This document shows, piece by piece, positions 24,382 through 33,777 of a stretch of 64,000 bases of DNA. The position numbers and the translations under genes were made by a program. Origin of the DNA: Shinella granuli (GTDB lineage: Bacteria; Pseudomonadota; Alphaproteobacteria; Rhizobiales; Rhizobiaceae); contig NZ_SLVX01000002.1 of NCBI RefSeq assembly GCF_004341885.1, positions 1 through 64,000 on the forward strand. The letters run 5' to 3'. Position 1 is the first letter of the stretch, and every line of letters begins with the position of its first letter. The notes under the pieces are model-generated. The model worked only from the letters and a program-made list of their open reading frames with translations. It searched no databases and had not been told where the DNA came from.

Positions 24382-24930
24382 ATGGTCCTGTCTCCCGGAA
24401 TGAACCCTCTTGCGGACGTGCGCGCCAAATGGGGCTGGTTCGTCGCCCTCGGCGTCGTCCTGCTCGTCTTCGGCGGCATCGCCGCGGCCAATCTCTTCTG
24501 GGCGACGGTCGCCTCGGTCTATTATGTCGGCATGCTGATGATCGTCGGCGGGGCGGTGCATCTGGCCCACGCCTTCCAGGTGAAAGCCTGGCGGGAGACG
24601 ATCGCCTGGGCGCTGAGCGCGCTGCTCTATCTTGCCGCCGGCGTGCTCGCCTTCGTCAACCCGGTGCTGACCTCGGCCGTGCTCACCCTGCTGATGGCCG
24701 CAGCGCTCCTCGTCGCGGGGCTCTTCCGCATCTTCGCGGCCATGCGCGTCCGGCCGGAAAAAGGCTGGGGCTGGCTGCTTGCGGGCGGCATCGTCACGGC
24801 GCTCGCGGGCCTCGTCTTCCTCCTCGGCTGGCCGGTCAACAGTCTCTGGCTGCTCGGCCTCTTCCTCGCCTTCGACCTTGCCATGCAGGGCTGGGCGCTG
24901 ATCGCCTTCGGCCTGGCGCTGCGAACGTAG
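24382..24930 (+). CDS. HdeD-family membrane protein (DUF308)
   Basis: The 182-residue protein has six predicted membrane spans arranged as three pairs, with repeated FGGIAAANLFWA / LAAGVLAFVNP / LAGLVFLLGWP motifs near residues 32, 88 and 145, the hallmark of DUF308/HdeD. HdeD is linked to acid resistance in enteric bacteria; the role in rhizobia is unknown. The gene is divergent from betI and monocistronic. Confidence 0.85.
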   Translation: MVLSPGMNPLADVRAKWGWFVALGVVLLVFGGIAAANLFWATVASVYYVGMLMIVGGAVHLAHAFQVKAWRETIAWALSALLYLAAGVLAFVNPVLTSAVLTLLMAAALLVAGLFRIFAAMRVRPEKGWGWLLAGGIVTALAGLVFLLGWPVNSLWLLGLFLAFDLAMQGWALIAFGLALRT

Positions 24931-24972
24931 GCTTCATTGCCGCCGCTCCGCCGGATGCCGGCGGGGCGGCGT

Positions 24973-25001
24973 TTGACAGGCGCGGCGGCAGCGCCTAGAA
25001 A
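24973..25001 (+). promoter_or_regulatory. promoter of the fluoride-responsive operon
   Basis: TTGACA (24973-24978) and TAGAAA (24996-25001) are spaced by 17 bases. Transcription would begin near 25008, directly at the riboswitch. Confidence 0.7.
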
Positions 25002-25010
25002 AACCGCGTG

Positions 25011-25066
25011 GGATGGGGATGGAGCTCCCCGACAACTGCCGTGTGACCGGCTGATAGCTCCTGCCA
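25011..25066 (+). ncRNA. fluoride riboswitch (crcB motif)
   Basis: The conserved elements of the fluoride aptamer are present in order: GGGGATGGAGCTCCCC (25015-25030, the P1-loop stem with GATGG), AACTGCC (25034-25040) and GGCTGATAGCTCCTGCC (25049-25065). It lies between a promoter and a terminator hairpin upstream of crcB. Fluoride binding would prevent termination and switch on the exporter. Confidence 0.88.
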
Positions 25067-25110
25067 AGACCGGCCAGCGATGGCCGTCGACGGCGGGAGC
25101 GTGTTCTGCG

Positions 25111-25132
25111 ACCGCCCGAGGGCGGTTTTTTG
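25111..25132 (+). terminator. riboswitch-controlled terminator
   Basis: ACCGCCC-GA-GGGCGGT followed by six T forms the expression platform of the fluoride riboswitch, 42 bases before the crcB start. Confidence 0.85.
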
Positions 25133-25173
25133 TTGTCCGGAGGTCGCACCAACGGATTGTGAGGGCAACGGAC

Positions 25174-25563
25174 ATGAACTATCTGATCGTCTTTCTCGGC
25201 GCGGGCATCGGCGGTGCCGGGCGCCATGGGGTGAACGTGCTGGCCGCCCGGCTGCTCGGCACGGCCTTTCCCGCCGGCACGCTTCTCATCAACGTGTTCG
25301 GCTGCCTGCTGATGGGGCTCATCGCCGGCGCCTTCGCCTTCCGCGGCCACCTGCCGCAGGAAATGCGGCTGTTCCTGACGACGGGCATCCTTGGCGGTTT
25401 CACCACCTTTTCCGCCTTCTCGCTCGATGCGGCGCTGCTCTGGGAGCGCGGCGAGGCGGGCCTGGCGGCGCTTTATATCGGCGCGTCGGTGATTTTTTCG
25501 CTGCTCGCCGTGGCGGCGGGACTTGCAGTTTCGCGCCTTATGCTCGCAGGAGGTGCAGTGTGA
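25174..25563 (+). CDS. crcB: fluoride exporter CrcB/Fluc
   Basis: The 129-residue protein is a Fluc-type fluoride channel, which works as a dual-topology dimer. Four membrane spans are seen. The diagnostic residues include GGAGRHGVN (about 13-21), the NVFGC segment (about 42-46) and GGFTTFSAFSLD (about 74-85) with the phenylalanines lining the pore. The start (MNYL) follows GAGGGC at good spacing. Expression is controlled by the upstream riboswitch. The next gene overlaps its stop. Confidence 0.93.
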   Translation: MNYLIVFLGAGIGGAGRHGVNVLAARLLGTAFPAGTLLINVFGCLLMGLIAGAFAFRGHLPQEMRLFLTTGILGGFTTFSAFSLDAALLWERGEAGLAALYIGASVIFSLLAVAAGLAVSRLMLAGGAV

Positions 25564-25997
25564 AAGCGTTCCTGACGTCCTGGCAGGTCTGGGCGCTCGG
25601 CTCGGCCGTCTTTGCCGCGCTGACGGCGATCTTCGCCAAGATCGGCATCACGGAGGTCAATTCCGACTTTGCCACCTTCGTGCGCACGGTCGTCATCCTC
25701 CTGGCGCTCGCCCTCATGCTGACGCTGGCCGGCAACTGGCAGGCGCCGGCCTCCGTGCCGGCGAGAAGCTGGATTTTCCTCGTTCTCTCGGGCCTTGCGA
25801 CCGGCGCCTCCTGGCTTTGCTACTTCCGCGCACTGCAGATCGGCAAGGCGGCCCAGGTCGCGCCGGTCGACAAGCTCTCCGTCGTTCTGGTCGCCGTCTT
25901 CGCCGTCCTGTTCCTCGGCGAGCAGCTTTCCACGGCCCATTGGCTGGCCGTTCTGATGATCGGCGGCGGTGCCTTGCTGCTGGCGCTGCCTATATGA
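25560..25997 (+). CDS. EamA/DMT-type small transporter
   Basis: The 145-residue protein starts with GTG overlapping the crcB stop, so it is translationally coupled. It has five predicted membrane spans and one EamA unit (ALTAIFAKIGITEVNSDFATFVRT, about 20-43; LGEQLSTAHWLAVLMIGGGALLLA at the end). Single-EamA proteins act as dimers for metabolite export. Being under the fluoride riboswitch it may be needed during fluoride stress, which is inference. Confidence 0.82.
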   Translation: MKAFLTSWQVWALGSAVFAALTAIFAKIGITEVNSDFATFVRTVVILLALALMLTLAGNWQAPASVPARSWIFLVLSGLATGASWLCYFRALQIGKAAQVAPVDKLSVVLVAVFAVLFLGEQLSTAHWLAVLMIGGGALLLALPI

Positions 25998-26119
25998 GGG
26001 AAGTCTTTTTCAACTCCTTGTAGTCATTGAGATTTCATCGAACTGTCACAGTACGGAAACGGTTTTTTCAGGTCTCGGCGGAGAAACTTCGCGGCAATGT
26101 CCATGTCTCGGAGCCGCGC

Positions 26120-27937
26120 ATGTCCGCCGCCGAATTGCTTGCCCTTCGCCGCTTCGGAGATGGCGAGATCGTCACGCTCGCCAAGCTGGTGATCGAAACG
26201 GCCTTCCAGCCGATCGTCGAGGCCGCCACGGGCGCGGTCTTCGGCTACGAGTCGCTGATGCGCGGCTTCGATCGCCTCGGCTTCCGCTCGCCGCTCGACC
26301 TTATCGACCGGGCGCACGAGGCAGGGCAGTTGCTGGCGCTGGAGCACATGGTCAACAGCCGCGCCATCGCCGCCTTCGCCGCGCTGCCGGATTTCCGCTC
26401 GCGCACGCTCTTCGTCAACCTCGATTCCCGCCTGGTGCCGGAAGGCGCCGATCTCGTCGAGCGCCTTGCCGGGCATCTTGCCCGCGCCGGCATCCCGGCC
26501 TCCTCGATCTGCTTCGAGATCTCCGAGCGCTTCGACAACGACACCTTGCCGGAATTCGCCCTCCTTGTGCGGAAACTGCGCCTTGCCGGCTTCAAGCTCG
26601 CCATCGACGATTTCGGCGTCGGCCACAACGGCCTGAAGCTGCTCTGCGACCACCCGGTCGACTATCTCAAGATCGACCGTCATTTCATCTCGGGCATGGA
26701 GGCGGATGCCCGCAAGCGCCACCTCGTGCGCAACACCGTCAACGCCGCCCATGTGCTGGGCATCCGCGTCATCGCGGAAGGGGTGGAGAGCGAGGCGGAG
26801 TTCATCGCCTGCCGCGATGCCGGCTGCGATCTCGTGCAGGGCTGGTTCGTCTCGCGCCCCGTCACGGATTTTTCCGCGCTGGGCCCGGTCTATGCGCAGG
26901 TCGCGCGCGCCGGCGGGCGCCGCCGCTCCTCCCGCACGCTCGACAGCATCCTCATCCGCCGCGAGATCGAGCAGGTCGCGGTGCTGCGCGAGAACGAGAG
27001 CCTGGAATCGGTCTTCGAATTCTTCCGGCGCGATCCCAAGCGCACCTTCTTCCCGGTGCTGAATGCCAATGACGAGCCGCGCGGCATCTTGCACGAATAT
27101 CACGTCAAGGAACTCTCCTATCACCCGTTCGGCCGCGATCTCCTGAAGAACAAGCTCTACCAGAAGAGCCTGTCGCATTTCGTCACCATGGCGCCGATCG
27201 CCGATCTCGACACGCCCGCCGAGCAGTTGCTCGACGTCTTCACCGGCATGGGCGGCAATGAATGCGTGATCATGACGGAGAACCTGCGCTATGCCGGCAT
27301 CCTGTCGGCCTCCTCGCTTTTGAAGATCATCAACGAGAAGCGGCTGAAGACGGCGGAGGACCAGAACCCCTTGACCGGCCTTCCCGGCAACCGTTCGGTC
27401 CGCGACTACCTGCAGGACAAGGCGCTCGACGGCGACCAGACCCGGTGCCTGTGCTATTTCGATTTCGACAACTTCAAGCCGTTCAACGATCATTACGGCT
27501 TCCACAAGGGCGACCTCGCGCTCTCGCTCTTCGCCTCGCTGATGCGCCGGGACTTCGTCGGCGAGGACGTCTTCATCGGCCATGTCGGGGGCGACGATTT
27601 CTTCGCCGGCATTTCCGGCCGTTCCGTGGAGGCGGTGCGGACGATGCTGGAGCGCCTTTTGGCCGATTTCGCCCGCGAGGTGCGCCTGCTCTATTCGCCG
27701 GAGGACCAGTTGGCCGGGGAGATCCGCGGCCGCGACCGCGCCGGCCAGGAAACGACCTTCCCGCTGATGCGCTGCTCGGCCGTCGTTCTCGTCCTGCCGG
27801 AAGGGGAGGTCATCGGCGAGGCGGGGCTGATCAGCAGCCGCATCGCCGGCCTGAAGGCGGATGCCAAGGGCAGCGACGCGGGGCTCGTCCTGTCCACGGG
27901 ATGCGCGGATGCGGGGCCGCAGGCCGGCCTGCATTGA
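26120..27937 (+). CDS. EAL-CBS-GGDEF protein (probable c-di-GMP phosphodiesterase)
   Basis: The 605-residue protein has an N-terminal EAL domain (about 15-250), a CBS-like middle (about 270-390) and a C-terminal GGDEF domain (about 410-600). EAL catalytic motifs are kept: ESL near 46, CFEISER near 138, LAIDDFG near 163, YLKID near 183 and IAEGVESE near 220. The GGDEF signature is GGDDF, so cyclase activity is doubtful and it may sense GTP. No signal or membrane segment is seen. The ATG at 26120 is preferred for CGGAG before it; an ATG at 26027 is possible. Confidence 0.85.
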   Translation: MSAAELLALRRFGDGEIVTLAKLVIETAFQPIVEAATGAVFGYESLMRGFDRLGFRSPLDLIDRAHEAGQLLALEHMVNSRAIAAFAALPDFRSRTLFVNLDSRLVPEGADLVERLAGHLARAGIPASSICFEISERFDNDTLPEFALLVRKLRLAGFKLAIDDFGVGHNGLKLLCDHPVDYLKIDRHFISGMEADARKRHLVRNTVNAAHVLGIRVIAEGVESEAEFIACRDAGCDLVQGWFVSRPVTDFSALGPVYAQVARAGGRRRSSRTLDSILIRREIEQVAVLRENESLESVFEFFRRDPKRTFFPVLNANDEPRGILHEYHVKELSYHPFGRDLLKNKLYQKSLSHFVTMAPIADLDTPAEQLLDVFTGMGGNECVIMTENLRYAGILSASSLLKIINEKRLKTAEDQNPLTGLPGNRSVRDYLQDKALDGDQTRCLCYFDFDNFKPFNDHYGFHKGDLALSLFASLMRRDFVGEDVFIGHVGGDDFFAGISGRSVEAVRTMLERLLADFAREVRLLYSPEDQLAGEIRGRDRAGQETTFPLMRCSAVVLVLPEGEVIGEAGLISSRIAGLKADAKGSDAGLVLSTGCADAGPQAGLH

Positions 27938-28078
27938 CACGGAGGGGGCGGGCCCTTCGAGCCGAAAGCCATCGACGTTTCTGTCGCGCAAACGGTCGCA
28001 GGCGATTCAAAAGAGTCGCGCTTTCGGCTAGAATCGCCGCAAGACAGCGCCACCTCACACCTGCCGGGAGATACGCCC

Positions 28079-29080
28079 ATGTCACTTCCCCCATCCATGG
28101 CCTATGTCGGGCTCAGCGAGCATGGCGGCCCCGACAATCTCGTGGTGATGGAAGGCCGCACGCCGCAGCCGAAGAACGGCGAGATCCTCGTGCGCGTCGC
28201 GGCCGCCGGCATCAACCGGCCGGACGTGCTCCAGCGCAAGGGCGACTATCCGCCGCCGCCCGATGCCAGCCCCATCCTCGGCCTCGAAATCGCCGGCGAG
28301 GTGGTGGCGCTCGGCGACGACGTCACGGGTTATGCGCTCGGCGACAGGGTCTGTGCGCTGGCCAATGGCGGCGGCTATGCGCAATATTGCGCGGTGCCGG
28401 CCGGCCAGGCGCTGCCGTTTCCGAAAGGCTTCGACGCAGTGCAGGCGGCGGCCCTGCCGGAAACCTTCTTCACTGTCTGGGCGAACCTTTTCATGATGGC
28501 GGGCCTCAAGCCCGGCGAGAGCGTGCTGATCCACGGCGGCACCAGCGGCATCGGCACGACGGCGATCCAGCTCGCCAGCGCCTTCGGCGCGCGCGTCTTC
28601 ACCACGGCGGGCACGGCGGAGAAATGTGCCGCCTGCCTCGATCTCGGCGCCAGCCGCGCGATCAACTACCGCAGCGAGGACTTCCGCGCCGTCATCGCCG
28701 AGGAGACCGGCCGGGCCGGCGTCGACGTCATCCTCGACATGATCGGCGCGGCCTATTTCGAGCGGAACCTGAAGTCGCTCGCCCGCGACGGGCGCCTGTC
28801 GATCATCGCCTTCCTCGGCGGCACCTTCGCGGAGAAGGTCAGCCTTGCGCCGATCCTGCAGAAGCGCCTGCACCTGATGGGCTCGGCCATGCGCCCGCGC
28901 ACGGCGGCGGAAAAGCAGGAGATCCGCGACGCGCTGCTGGAGAACGCCTGGCCGCTGCTGGAGGAGGGGCGCATCGCCCCCGTCATCCACGCCGTCATGC
29001 CTTTCGGCGAGGCGGCGGCGGGCCATCGCATGATGGAGCACGGCGATCACATCGGGAAGATCATGCTGACCTTCGAATGA
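28079..29080 (+). CDS. NAD(P)H:quinone oxidoreductase, PIG3-like
   Basis: The 333-residue protein belongs to the medium-chain dehydrogenase/zeta-crystallin group. It has the N-terminal GroES-like fold ([31 protein letters not shown], about 45-75) and the nucleotide loop [15 protein letters not shown] (about 149-163). Structural zinc cysteines are absent, as in quinone oxidoreductases. It likely reduces quinones with NADPH. The gene stands alone between two c-di-GMP genes. Confidence 0.9.
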   Translation: MSLPPSMAYVGLSEHGGPDNLVVMEGRTPQPKNGEILVRVAAAGINRPDVLQRKGDYPPPPDASPILGLEIAGEVVALGDDVTGYALGDRVCALANGGGYAQYCAVPAGQALPFPKGFDAVQAAALPETFFTVWANLFMMAGLKPGESVLIHGGTSGIGTTAIQLASAFGARVFTTAGTAEKCAACLDLGASRAINYRSEDFRAVIAEETGRAGVDVILDMIGAAYFERNLKSLARDGRLSIIAFLGGTFAEKVSLAPILQKRLHLMGSAMRPRTAAEKQEIRDALLENAWPLLEEGRIAPVIHAVMPFGEAAAGHRMMEHGDHIGKIMLTFE

Positions 29081-29084
29081 GGAC

Positions 29085-30017
29085 TCAGGGTGCCTGCTCG
29101 ATGCGGTCGCGGCCGAGGCGCTTGGCGCTGTAGAGCGCGCGGTCGGCCCGCTCGAACAGGTCCTCCACCCCATTGCCGCAATATTCCGCGACCCCCGCCG
29201 ACATGGTGTAGGCGCAGCCGGGGCCGGCGCGGTCTTCCGCCCGTGCCACCTGGCGGCGAAGGCGCTCCAGGGCATGCATCGCCTCGCGAAGGCCGGCCCC
29301 CGGCAGCAGCATGAGGAATTCCTCCCCGCCGATCCGGGCGAAGATATCGCCGCCGCGCAATTGCCGCCGCCCGGCGGCGGCGAAATGCCGGAGCACCGCA
29401 TCGCCCCTGGCATGGCCGTAGCGATCGTTGATCGCCTTGAAATGATCGAGGTCGATGAGCGCGAGCGAAAGCCGCGTGCCGTCGCGGAAGGCGATGCGCA
29501 TTTCCGCATCCAGCCGCGCCATCGCCGCGCGGCGGTTGAGGAGGCCTGTCAGCGGGGCCGTATCGGCGGCAAGCTGCGCGGCGTCGCGCGCGATCTGCAG
29601 CATGCGCTCGTTGGATTTGAGCATGGTGATGTCGGTGAAGACGCTCCACAGCCAGCCGTCGGCCAGCAGCGTCTCGTTCACCAGGAACCAGCGGTCGTCG
29701 CCGATGTCGATCTCGAAGGCGCGCTGCGGGCGGCTGCGCCGCTTGGCATGGGCCATGTCCAGGAAGGCATCGATCGGCCCGCTCATCTTCGGGCCGACGC
29801 CGCTCGCATGGCAATGGCGCATGATGTCGGCGAAGGTGCGGGCGCCGGGCTGCACGTCGAAAAGCGCGCGGAAGGCGGCGGAGGCATAGGACAGTTCATC
29901 CTCCGGCGAGAACAGCGCGAAGGCGACGCCGGATGCGTCGAGCCCGGAAAGGACGAGATCGGTTGTCGCCCGGTCCCGGATGAGCGCAAGCGGCAGGATC
30001 GCATCGACATGCGTCAT
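29085..30017 (-). CDS. PAS-GGDEF diguanylate cyclase
   Basis: The 310-residue protein has an N-terminal PAS-like domain (about 25-130, LSGLDASGVAFALFSPEDELSYAS) and a C-terminal GGDEF domain (about 145-305) with DLDHFKAINDRYGHARGD and an intact GGEEF (near 230). It therefore probably makes cyclic di-GMP. ATG at 30017 (MTHVDAIL) is taken as start because upstream residues are not domain-like. It converges on the quinone oxidoreductase gene (5 bases apart). Confidence 0.88.
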   Translation of the reverse strand: MTHVDAILPLALIRDRATTDLVLSGLDASGVAFALFSPEDELSYASAAFRALFDVQPGARTFADIMRHCHASGVGPKMSGPIDAFLDMAHAKRRSRPQRAFEIDIGDDRWFLVNETLLADGWLWSVFTDITMLKSNERMLQIARDAAQLAADTAPLTGLLNRRAAMARLDAEMRIAFRDGTRLSLALIDLDHFKAINDRYGHARGDAVLRHFAAAGRRQLRGGDIFARIGGEEFLMLLPGAGLREAMHALERLRRQVARAEDRAGPGCAYTMSAGVAEYCGNGVEDLFERADRALYSAKRLGRDRIEQAP

Positions 30018-30174
30018 GCCGCTCCCGTCCGGCCACCTGTGCCCGTCGTTGCGTTTCACCAGCCGTTTCCTTCTCAAGACCGAATCGCCGGGGTTCGCAG
30101 CGGGCGATTGCCGTTGTTTGTGGCAGAAGACGGCGGGGTCGCAACGAAGACCCTCGGTTTCCCTTAACAGATCC

Positions 30175-31611
30175 TTAACCCGCCGGGTCGCCCTTTCCGG
30201 CCGGAAGGCGCAGGGCAAGGAGGATCGCCAGCGCCGCCGGCAGGGCCAGCAGCGCATAGAGCCAGCGCGCCGCCGTCAGCGCCCCCTCGATCCCGCCGGG
30301 GCTTACCAGCCCGGTCGAGTTGACGATGATGCCGGCAAGCGCCGCCCCGAAGGCCGCTCCGAGCGCCTGCATGGTGGTGATCGCCGCCGAGGCCTTGTCC
30401 GTCTCGCCGGCCGGCGCAAGATGCAGCACATGGGTGACGAGATGCGCCCAGCCCATGCCGATGCCGAACCCCATGAGGAAGATGAAGAGGGTGGCGACCG
30501 CGAGCAGCACGAGGCCGCTTGCCGGATTGTGCCGGGCGAGCGTGACGACGAGGAGGGCGGTCGCCAGCGCCTCCATCAGCGCGCCGGCGACGATCACCCG
30601 ATTGGCGCGCCGCCCCTTGAGGCCGGCGGTGGCGAAGGCCGCGACCGTCCAGCCGAGCGCCAGGAGCGCCACGAGATAGCCGGAGACGAGCGGGCTCACG
30701 CCATGCAGCACCTGCAGGAAATAGGGGATGTAGATATCCGAGCAGATCGTCACCAGCAGCATCAGCATGATGAGATAGACCCGGGCAAGCGGCGAGCCGA
30801 GGCTGATCGTGCCCGCCGGCAATAGCCGTCCCTCGGCGCGGCGCTCGATCGCCACCGTCGCCAGCATCGCAAGCACGGCGGCGGCCGCGAAGGCGCCGCG
30901 CAGCAGGGGCGCCGTGACGGAACTGGCGAAGGACAGCACCACCACGGCGGCGACGAGCAGCACGATCTGCAGGAAGGGCGTCTTCGTCGTCACGCGCTCG
31001 CCGTCACCCGGCGGCAGCAGCTTCGGCGCGGAAGCGGCCATCAGCACCGACAGCGGCACGAGCAGCGCGAAGGCCTCGCGCCAGGCGCTGCCGGCCGCGA
31101 AGATCCCGCCGATCGTCGGGCCGAGGAAGGTGGCGATGCCCCAGGCGGCGGCATAGAGCGTCGAGGCCGTGCTCCACAGCGGTTCGGGGTAGACATGGCG
31201 GATGAAGGCATAGCCGAGCGCCACCAGGAAGCCCGCACCGAGCCCCTGGATCGCCCGGCCGATAAGCACCGTCTCCATGCTGGGCGCGATGGCGCAGACG
31301 AGGCTGCCGATGCCGAAGAGCAGCGCGCCGGCCCTGTAGCAATGGTTGAGCGTCACCCTTTCCGGCCGCACGGCCACGAAGGTGGAGCCGAGCACGGAGG
31401 CCGCGACATAGATCGTCGTCGCCCAGGCGAAGAGCGGCAGGCCGCCGATATCGCGCACGATCGAGGGCATCAGCGTGGCGGTGATATAGGTCTCCACCGC
31501 ATGCAGCATGATGCCGCCGCCGAGCATCAGCGTGCCGAACAGATAGGCGCGGGAGAACAGGCTGGAAAGCCGCGGCACGGTTTCCTTGGACGATACGATG
31601 CTCTCGGACAT
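30175..31611 (-). CDS. MFS transporter, drug-export type
   Basis: The 478-residue protein has about 14 predicted membrane spans. It keeps MFS landmarks such as GRAIQGLGAGFLVALGYAFI (near 125) and a periplasm-facing ETYITATLMPSIVRDIGG start (about 37-54), typical of DHA2-like multidrug exporters. Substrate unknown. The ATG at 31611 (MSESIVSS) is used since the upstream 15 codons have no support. The gene is followed by the leftward GGDEF gene on the same strand. Confidence 0.85.
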   Translation of the reverse strand: MSESIVSSKETVPRLSSLFSRAYLFGTLMLGGGIMLHAVETYITATLMPSIVRDIGGLPLFAWATTIYVAASVLGSTFVAVRPERVTLNHCYRAGALLFGIGSLVCAIAPSMETVLIGRAIQGLGAGFLVALGYAFIRHVYPEPLWSTASTLYAAAWGIATFLGPTIGGIFAAGSAWREAFALLVPLSVLMAASAPKLLPPGDGERVTTKTPFLQIVLLVAAVVVLSFASSVTAPLLRGAFAAAAVLAMLATVAIERRAEGRLLPAGTISLGSPLARVYLIMLMLLVTICSDIYIPYFLQVLHGVSPLVSGYLVALLALGWTVAAFATAGLKGRRANRVIVAGALMEALATALLVVTLARHNPASGLVLLAVATLFIFLMGFGIGMGWAHLVTHVLHLAPAGETDKASAAITTMQALGAAFGAALAGIIVNSTGLVSPGGIEGALTAARWLYALLALPAALAILLALRLPAGKGDPAG

Positions 31612-31925
31612 GGAAACGGGCCTTGATGCAGAATGCGGTGGAAACAGACGTGGCATGGCGCAAAACGGAGTTCAAGCCGTGACTTTTCACTCAAAATGCG
31701 GCCGCGAAGGCCCGAAACTGCGCCCAGACGGCGCGCCATGCGCATGCCCTTGCTGTAAGGTGAGTGCGGGCGAGGCCCGACGCGATCTCGACCTTGTGCG
31801 CATTGCGGGTTCGCGGTGGATCATCTGTCAGAAGGCTTGCGGCGAAAGCACGCCTCCGGCTCTTCCGTCCTGCTCGGGCCGGGCCCGAGCGCGACGGAGG
31901 AGCGGTATGCATCCGCGGTGGAACG
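31612..31925. other. intergenic region with one extended hairpin
   Basis: No gene is evident here. The only structure is an extended inverted repeat at 31864-31898: TCCGTC and GACGGA outside, with GCTCGGGC-CGG-GCCCGAGC inside. It lies just downstream of the DUF3750 gene on the minus strand and may protect the 3' end of that transcript; no T run follows. Confidence 0.5.
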
Positions 31926-32660
31926 CTACACGCCGATGCGCCCGATGGCGGGGATCTTGATCGCCGGCCGATAGAAATCCACGCCGGCGACGAGGCCCAT
32001 GATGTGCAGCTCCAGCCCGGAGCGCAGCCCCGCCGAGATGCCGACGAGGCCGTAGAGCGTCGCATGCACGTCCCAGCCGTCGGGATCGATCGCGAAGATC
32101 CTTCCTTCCGGCAGGTAGTCGCGGCCCACCGCATCCGGCGGCAGCACCACGCCGAGCTCCGGCACCGAGCGCAGAACATGGGCGACGAAGGTGTTGGAAT
32201 TCGGCCCCGGCCAGATGCGGTAGCCGCCCGGCTTGGAATAGGGATAGGCGGCGATGGCCGTCTCGATCTTCGGGATCAGCCGCGCCGCCTCCTCGCCGCT
32301 GACGCTGACCACCACGCGCGGCGTGTTGGAATACCAGAAGGCATCCGGCGCATAGCCGTTCTTGCGCACCGGCGTGCCCCAGCCGACCTTGTCGTAGCGG
32401 TTGTAGCTCCCGTTCGCCGCCTTGGTGACGATCCAGGCATGGCTCGCCACCGCGCCCTTCAGGCCGCCCGTCGCGGCGGAGAAGACGTGGATCGTCGCCT
32501 GCGGCGTGTCTTCGGCCCTGGGCAGGATGCCGGCGGATTGCCAGTTCGCCTCCCGCCAGCTCTGCGGCCGGTCCCTGATGTACCAGTAACCCGCCGAGGC
32601 GAGCGCCGGCATGAGGTAGATCACGAGGAAGAGGACGAGGACGTTCCTCAACAGTTTCAT
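31926..32660 (-). CDS. DUF3750 membrane-anchored protein
   Basis: The 244-residue product has one N-terminal membrane segment (residues about 4-25) and a periplasmic DUF3750 domain (HVFSAATGGLKGAVASHAWIVTK about 58-80; GYRIWPGPNSNTFVAHVL about 151-168). The domain resembles papain-like NlpC folds in layout, with a histidine (SHAW) and a W-P-G-P-N-S-N-T-F segment, though no enzymatic role is established. The start is the ATG at 32660. Divergent from ansA. Confidence 0.82.
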   Translation of the reverse strand: MKLLRNVLVLFLVIYLMPALASAGYWYIRDRPQSWREANWQSAGILPRAEDTPQATIHVFSAATGGLKGAVASHAWIVTKAANGSYNRYDKVGWGTPVRKNGYAPDAFWYSNTPRVVVSVSGEEAARLIPKIETAIAAYPYSKPGGYRIWPGPNSNTFVAHVLRSVPELGVVLPPDAVGRDYLPEGRIFAIDPDGWDVHATLYGLVGISAGLRSGLELHIMGLVAGVDFYRPAIKIPAIGRIGV

Positions 32661-32737
32661 GCGCGGCGCCTCCGAAATCGCGTGTGCGGGGTGAGGTTTT
32701 CGGATAATACCGCACCGGAAACCGGAAATTTGAGGGC

Positions 32738-33751
32738 ATGAACATGGCAAACCCCGTCCTTGTCGAGGTCACCCGCGGCAATCTCGTCGAAAGCCGCCAT
32801 CGCGGCATGGTCGTCGCGGTCGACGGCGATGGCAAGGTGGTGTTTTCGCAAGGGGAGATCGAGGCCGGCATCTTCCCGCGTTCGGCCTGCAAGGCCATGC
32901 AGGGCCTGCCGCTCGTCGAAAGCGGCGCGGCGGATGCCTATGGCTTCGGCAACCGGGAACTGGCGCTCGCCTGTTCCTCGCACAGCGGCGAGCCGGAACA
33001 TGCAAGCCTTGCCGGCGCCATGCTGGCCGCCGCCGGCGTTGACGAGAGCGTGCTGGAATGCGGCGCCCACTGGTCCTTCGAGCAGCCGGTGCTCGTCAGC
33101 CAGGCGCGCGGCCTCGAGCGGCCGACCGCGCTGCACAACAACTGCTCGGGCAAACATGCCGGCTTCGTCTGCGCCGCCTGCCACACCGGCAAGGACCTCA
33201 AGGGCTATGTGCGCTACGAGCACCCCGTCCAGGCGGAGATCCGCGGCGTCATGGAGAGCCTGACGGGCGCCGCGCTCGCCACCGACAATTGCGGCGTCGA
33301 CGGCTGCTCGATCCCCACCTATGCCGTGCCGCTGAAGAGCCTCGCGCACGGATTTGCCAGGATGGCGACCGGCACCGGCCTTGGCCCCGAGCGCGCGAAG
33401 GCCGCCCGCCGCCTGATCGAGGCCTGCATGGCCGAGCCCTTCTACGTCGCCGGCACCAGGCGCGCCTGCACGCGGCTGATGAAGACGGCCCCCGGCCGCA
33501 TCTTCGCCAAGACCGGTGCCGAGGGCGTCTTCTGCGCCGCCATCCCGGAAAAGGGCATCGCCATCGCCCTCAAATGCGAGGACGGCACGACCCGCGCCGC
33601 CGAAAGCATGGTCGCCGCCACGCTCGCCCGCTTCTTCGCCGACGAACCCGAGCTCCACGCCGCCCTGATGGCCGAGGCCAACCGCTCCATGTCCAACTGG
33701 AACGGCATCCATGTCGGCGACGTCCGCGTCACGGATGCGTTTGCGGCCTGA
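32738..33751 (+). CDS. ansA: L-asparaginase, Rhizobium etli type (class 3)
   Basis: The 337-residue enzyme hydrolyses asparagine. It belongs to the R. etli-type family, unrelated to bacterial type I/II enzymes. Visible signature residues are FPRSACK (Ser49, Lys52), CSSHSGE (near 79-85), NNCSGKHAGF (Cys136, Lys139) and DNCGVDGCSIPT (Cys190). The spacing of Ser, Lys and the metal-binding Cys/Lys/Cys agrees with the known R. etli enzymes. The gene stands alone, with no transporter beside it, followed by a repeat palindrome. Confidence 0.93.
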   Translation: MNMANPVLVEVTRGNLVESRHRGMVVAVDGDGKVVFSQGEIEAGIFPRSACKAMQGLPLVESGAADAYGFGNRELALACSSHSGEPEHASLAGAMLAAAGVDESVLECGAHWSFEQPVLVSQARGLERPTALHNNCSGKHAGFVCAACHTGKDLKGYVRYEHPVQAEIRGVMESLTGAALATDNCGVDGCSIPTYAVPLKSLAHGFARMATGTGLGPERAKAARRLIEACMAEPFYVAGTRRACTRLMKTAPGRIFAKTGAEGVFCAAIPEKGIAIALKCEDGTTRAAESMVAATLARFFADEPELHAALMAEANRSMSNWNGIHVGDVRVTDAFAA

Positions 33752-33777
33752 TCAGGCCCGTCGCGGCGTGAACGGCC

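Noticed and set aside
26041-26060. A second Pho box (CTGTCACAGTACGG) before the EAL gene
   Set aside because: Only the first half-site fits and the spacing of the second fails. The resemblance to the ppk site is limited to ten bases.
31586-31960. A plus-strand frame in the gap before the DUF3750 gene
   Set aside because: It has no ribosome binding site, overlaps genes on both sides, and its composition is not protein-like.
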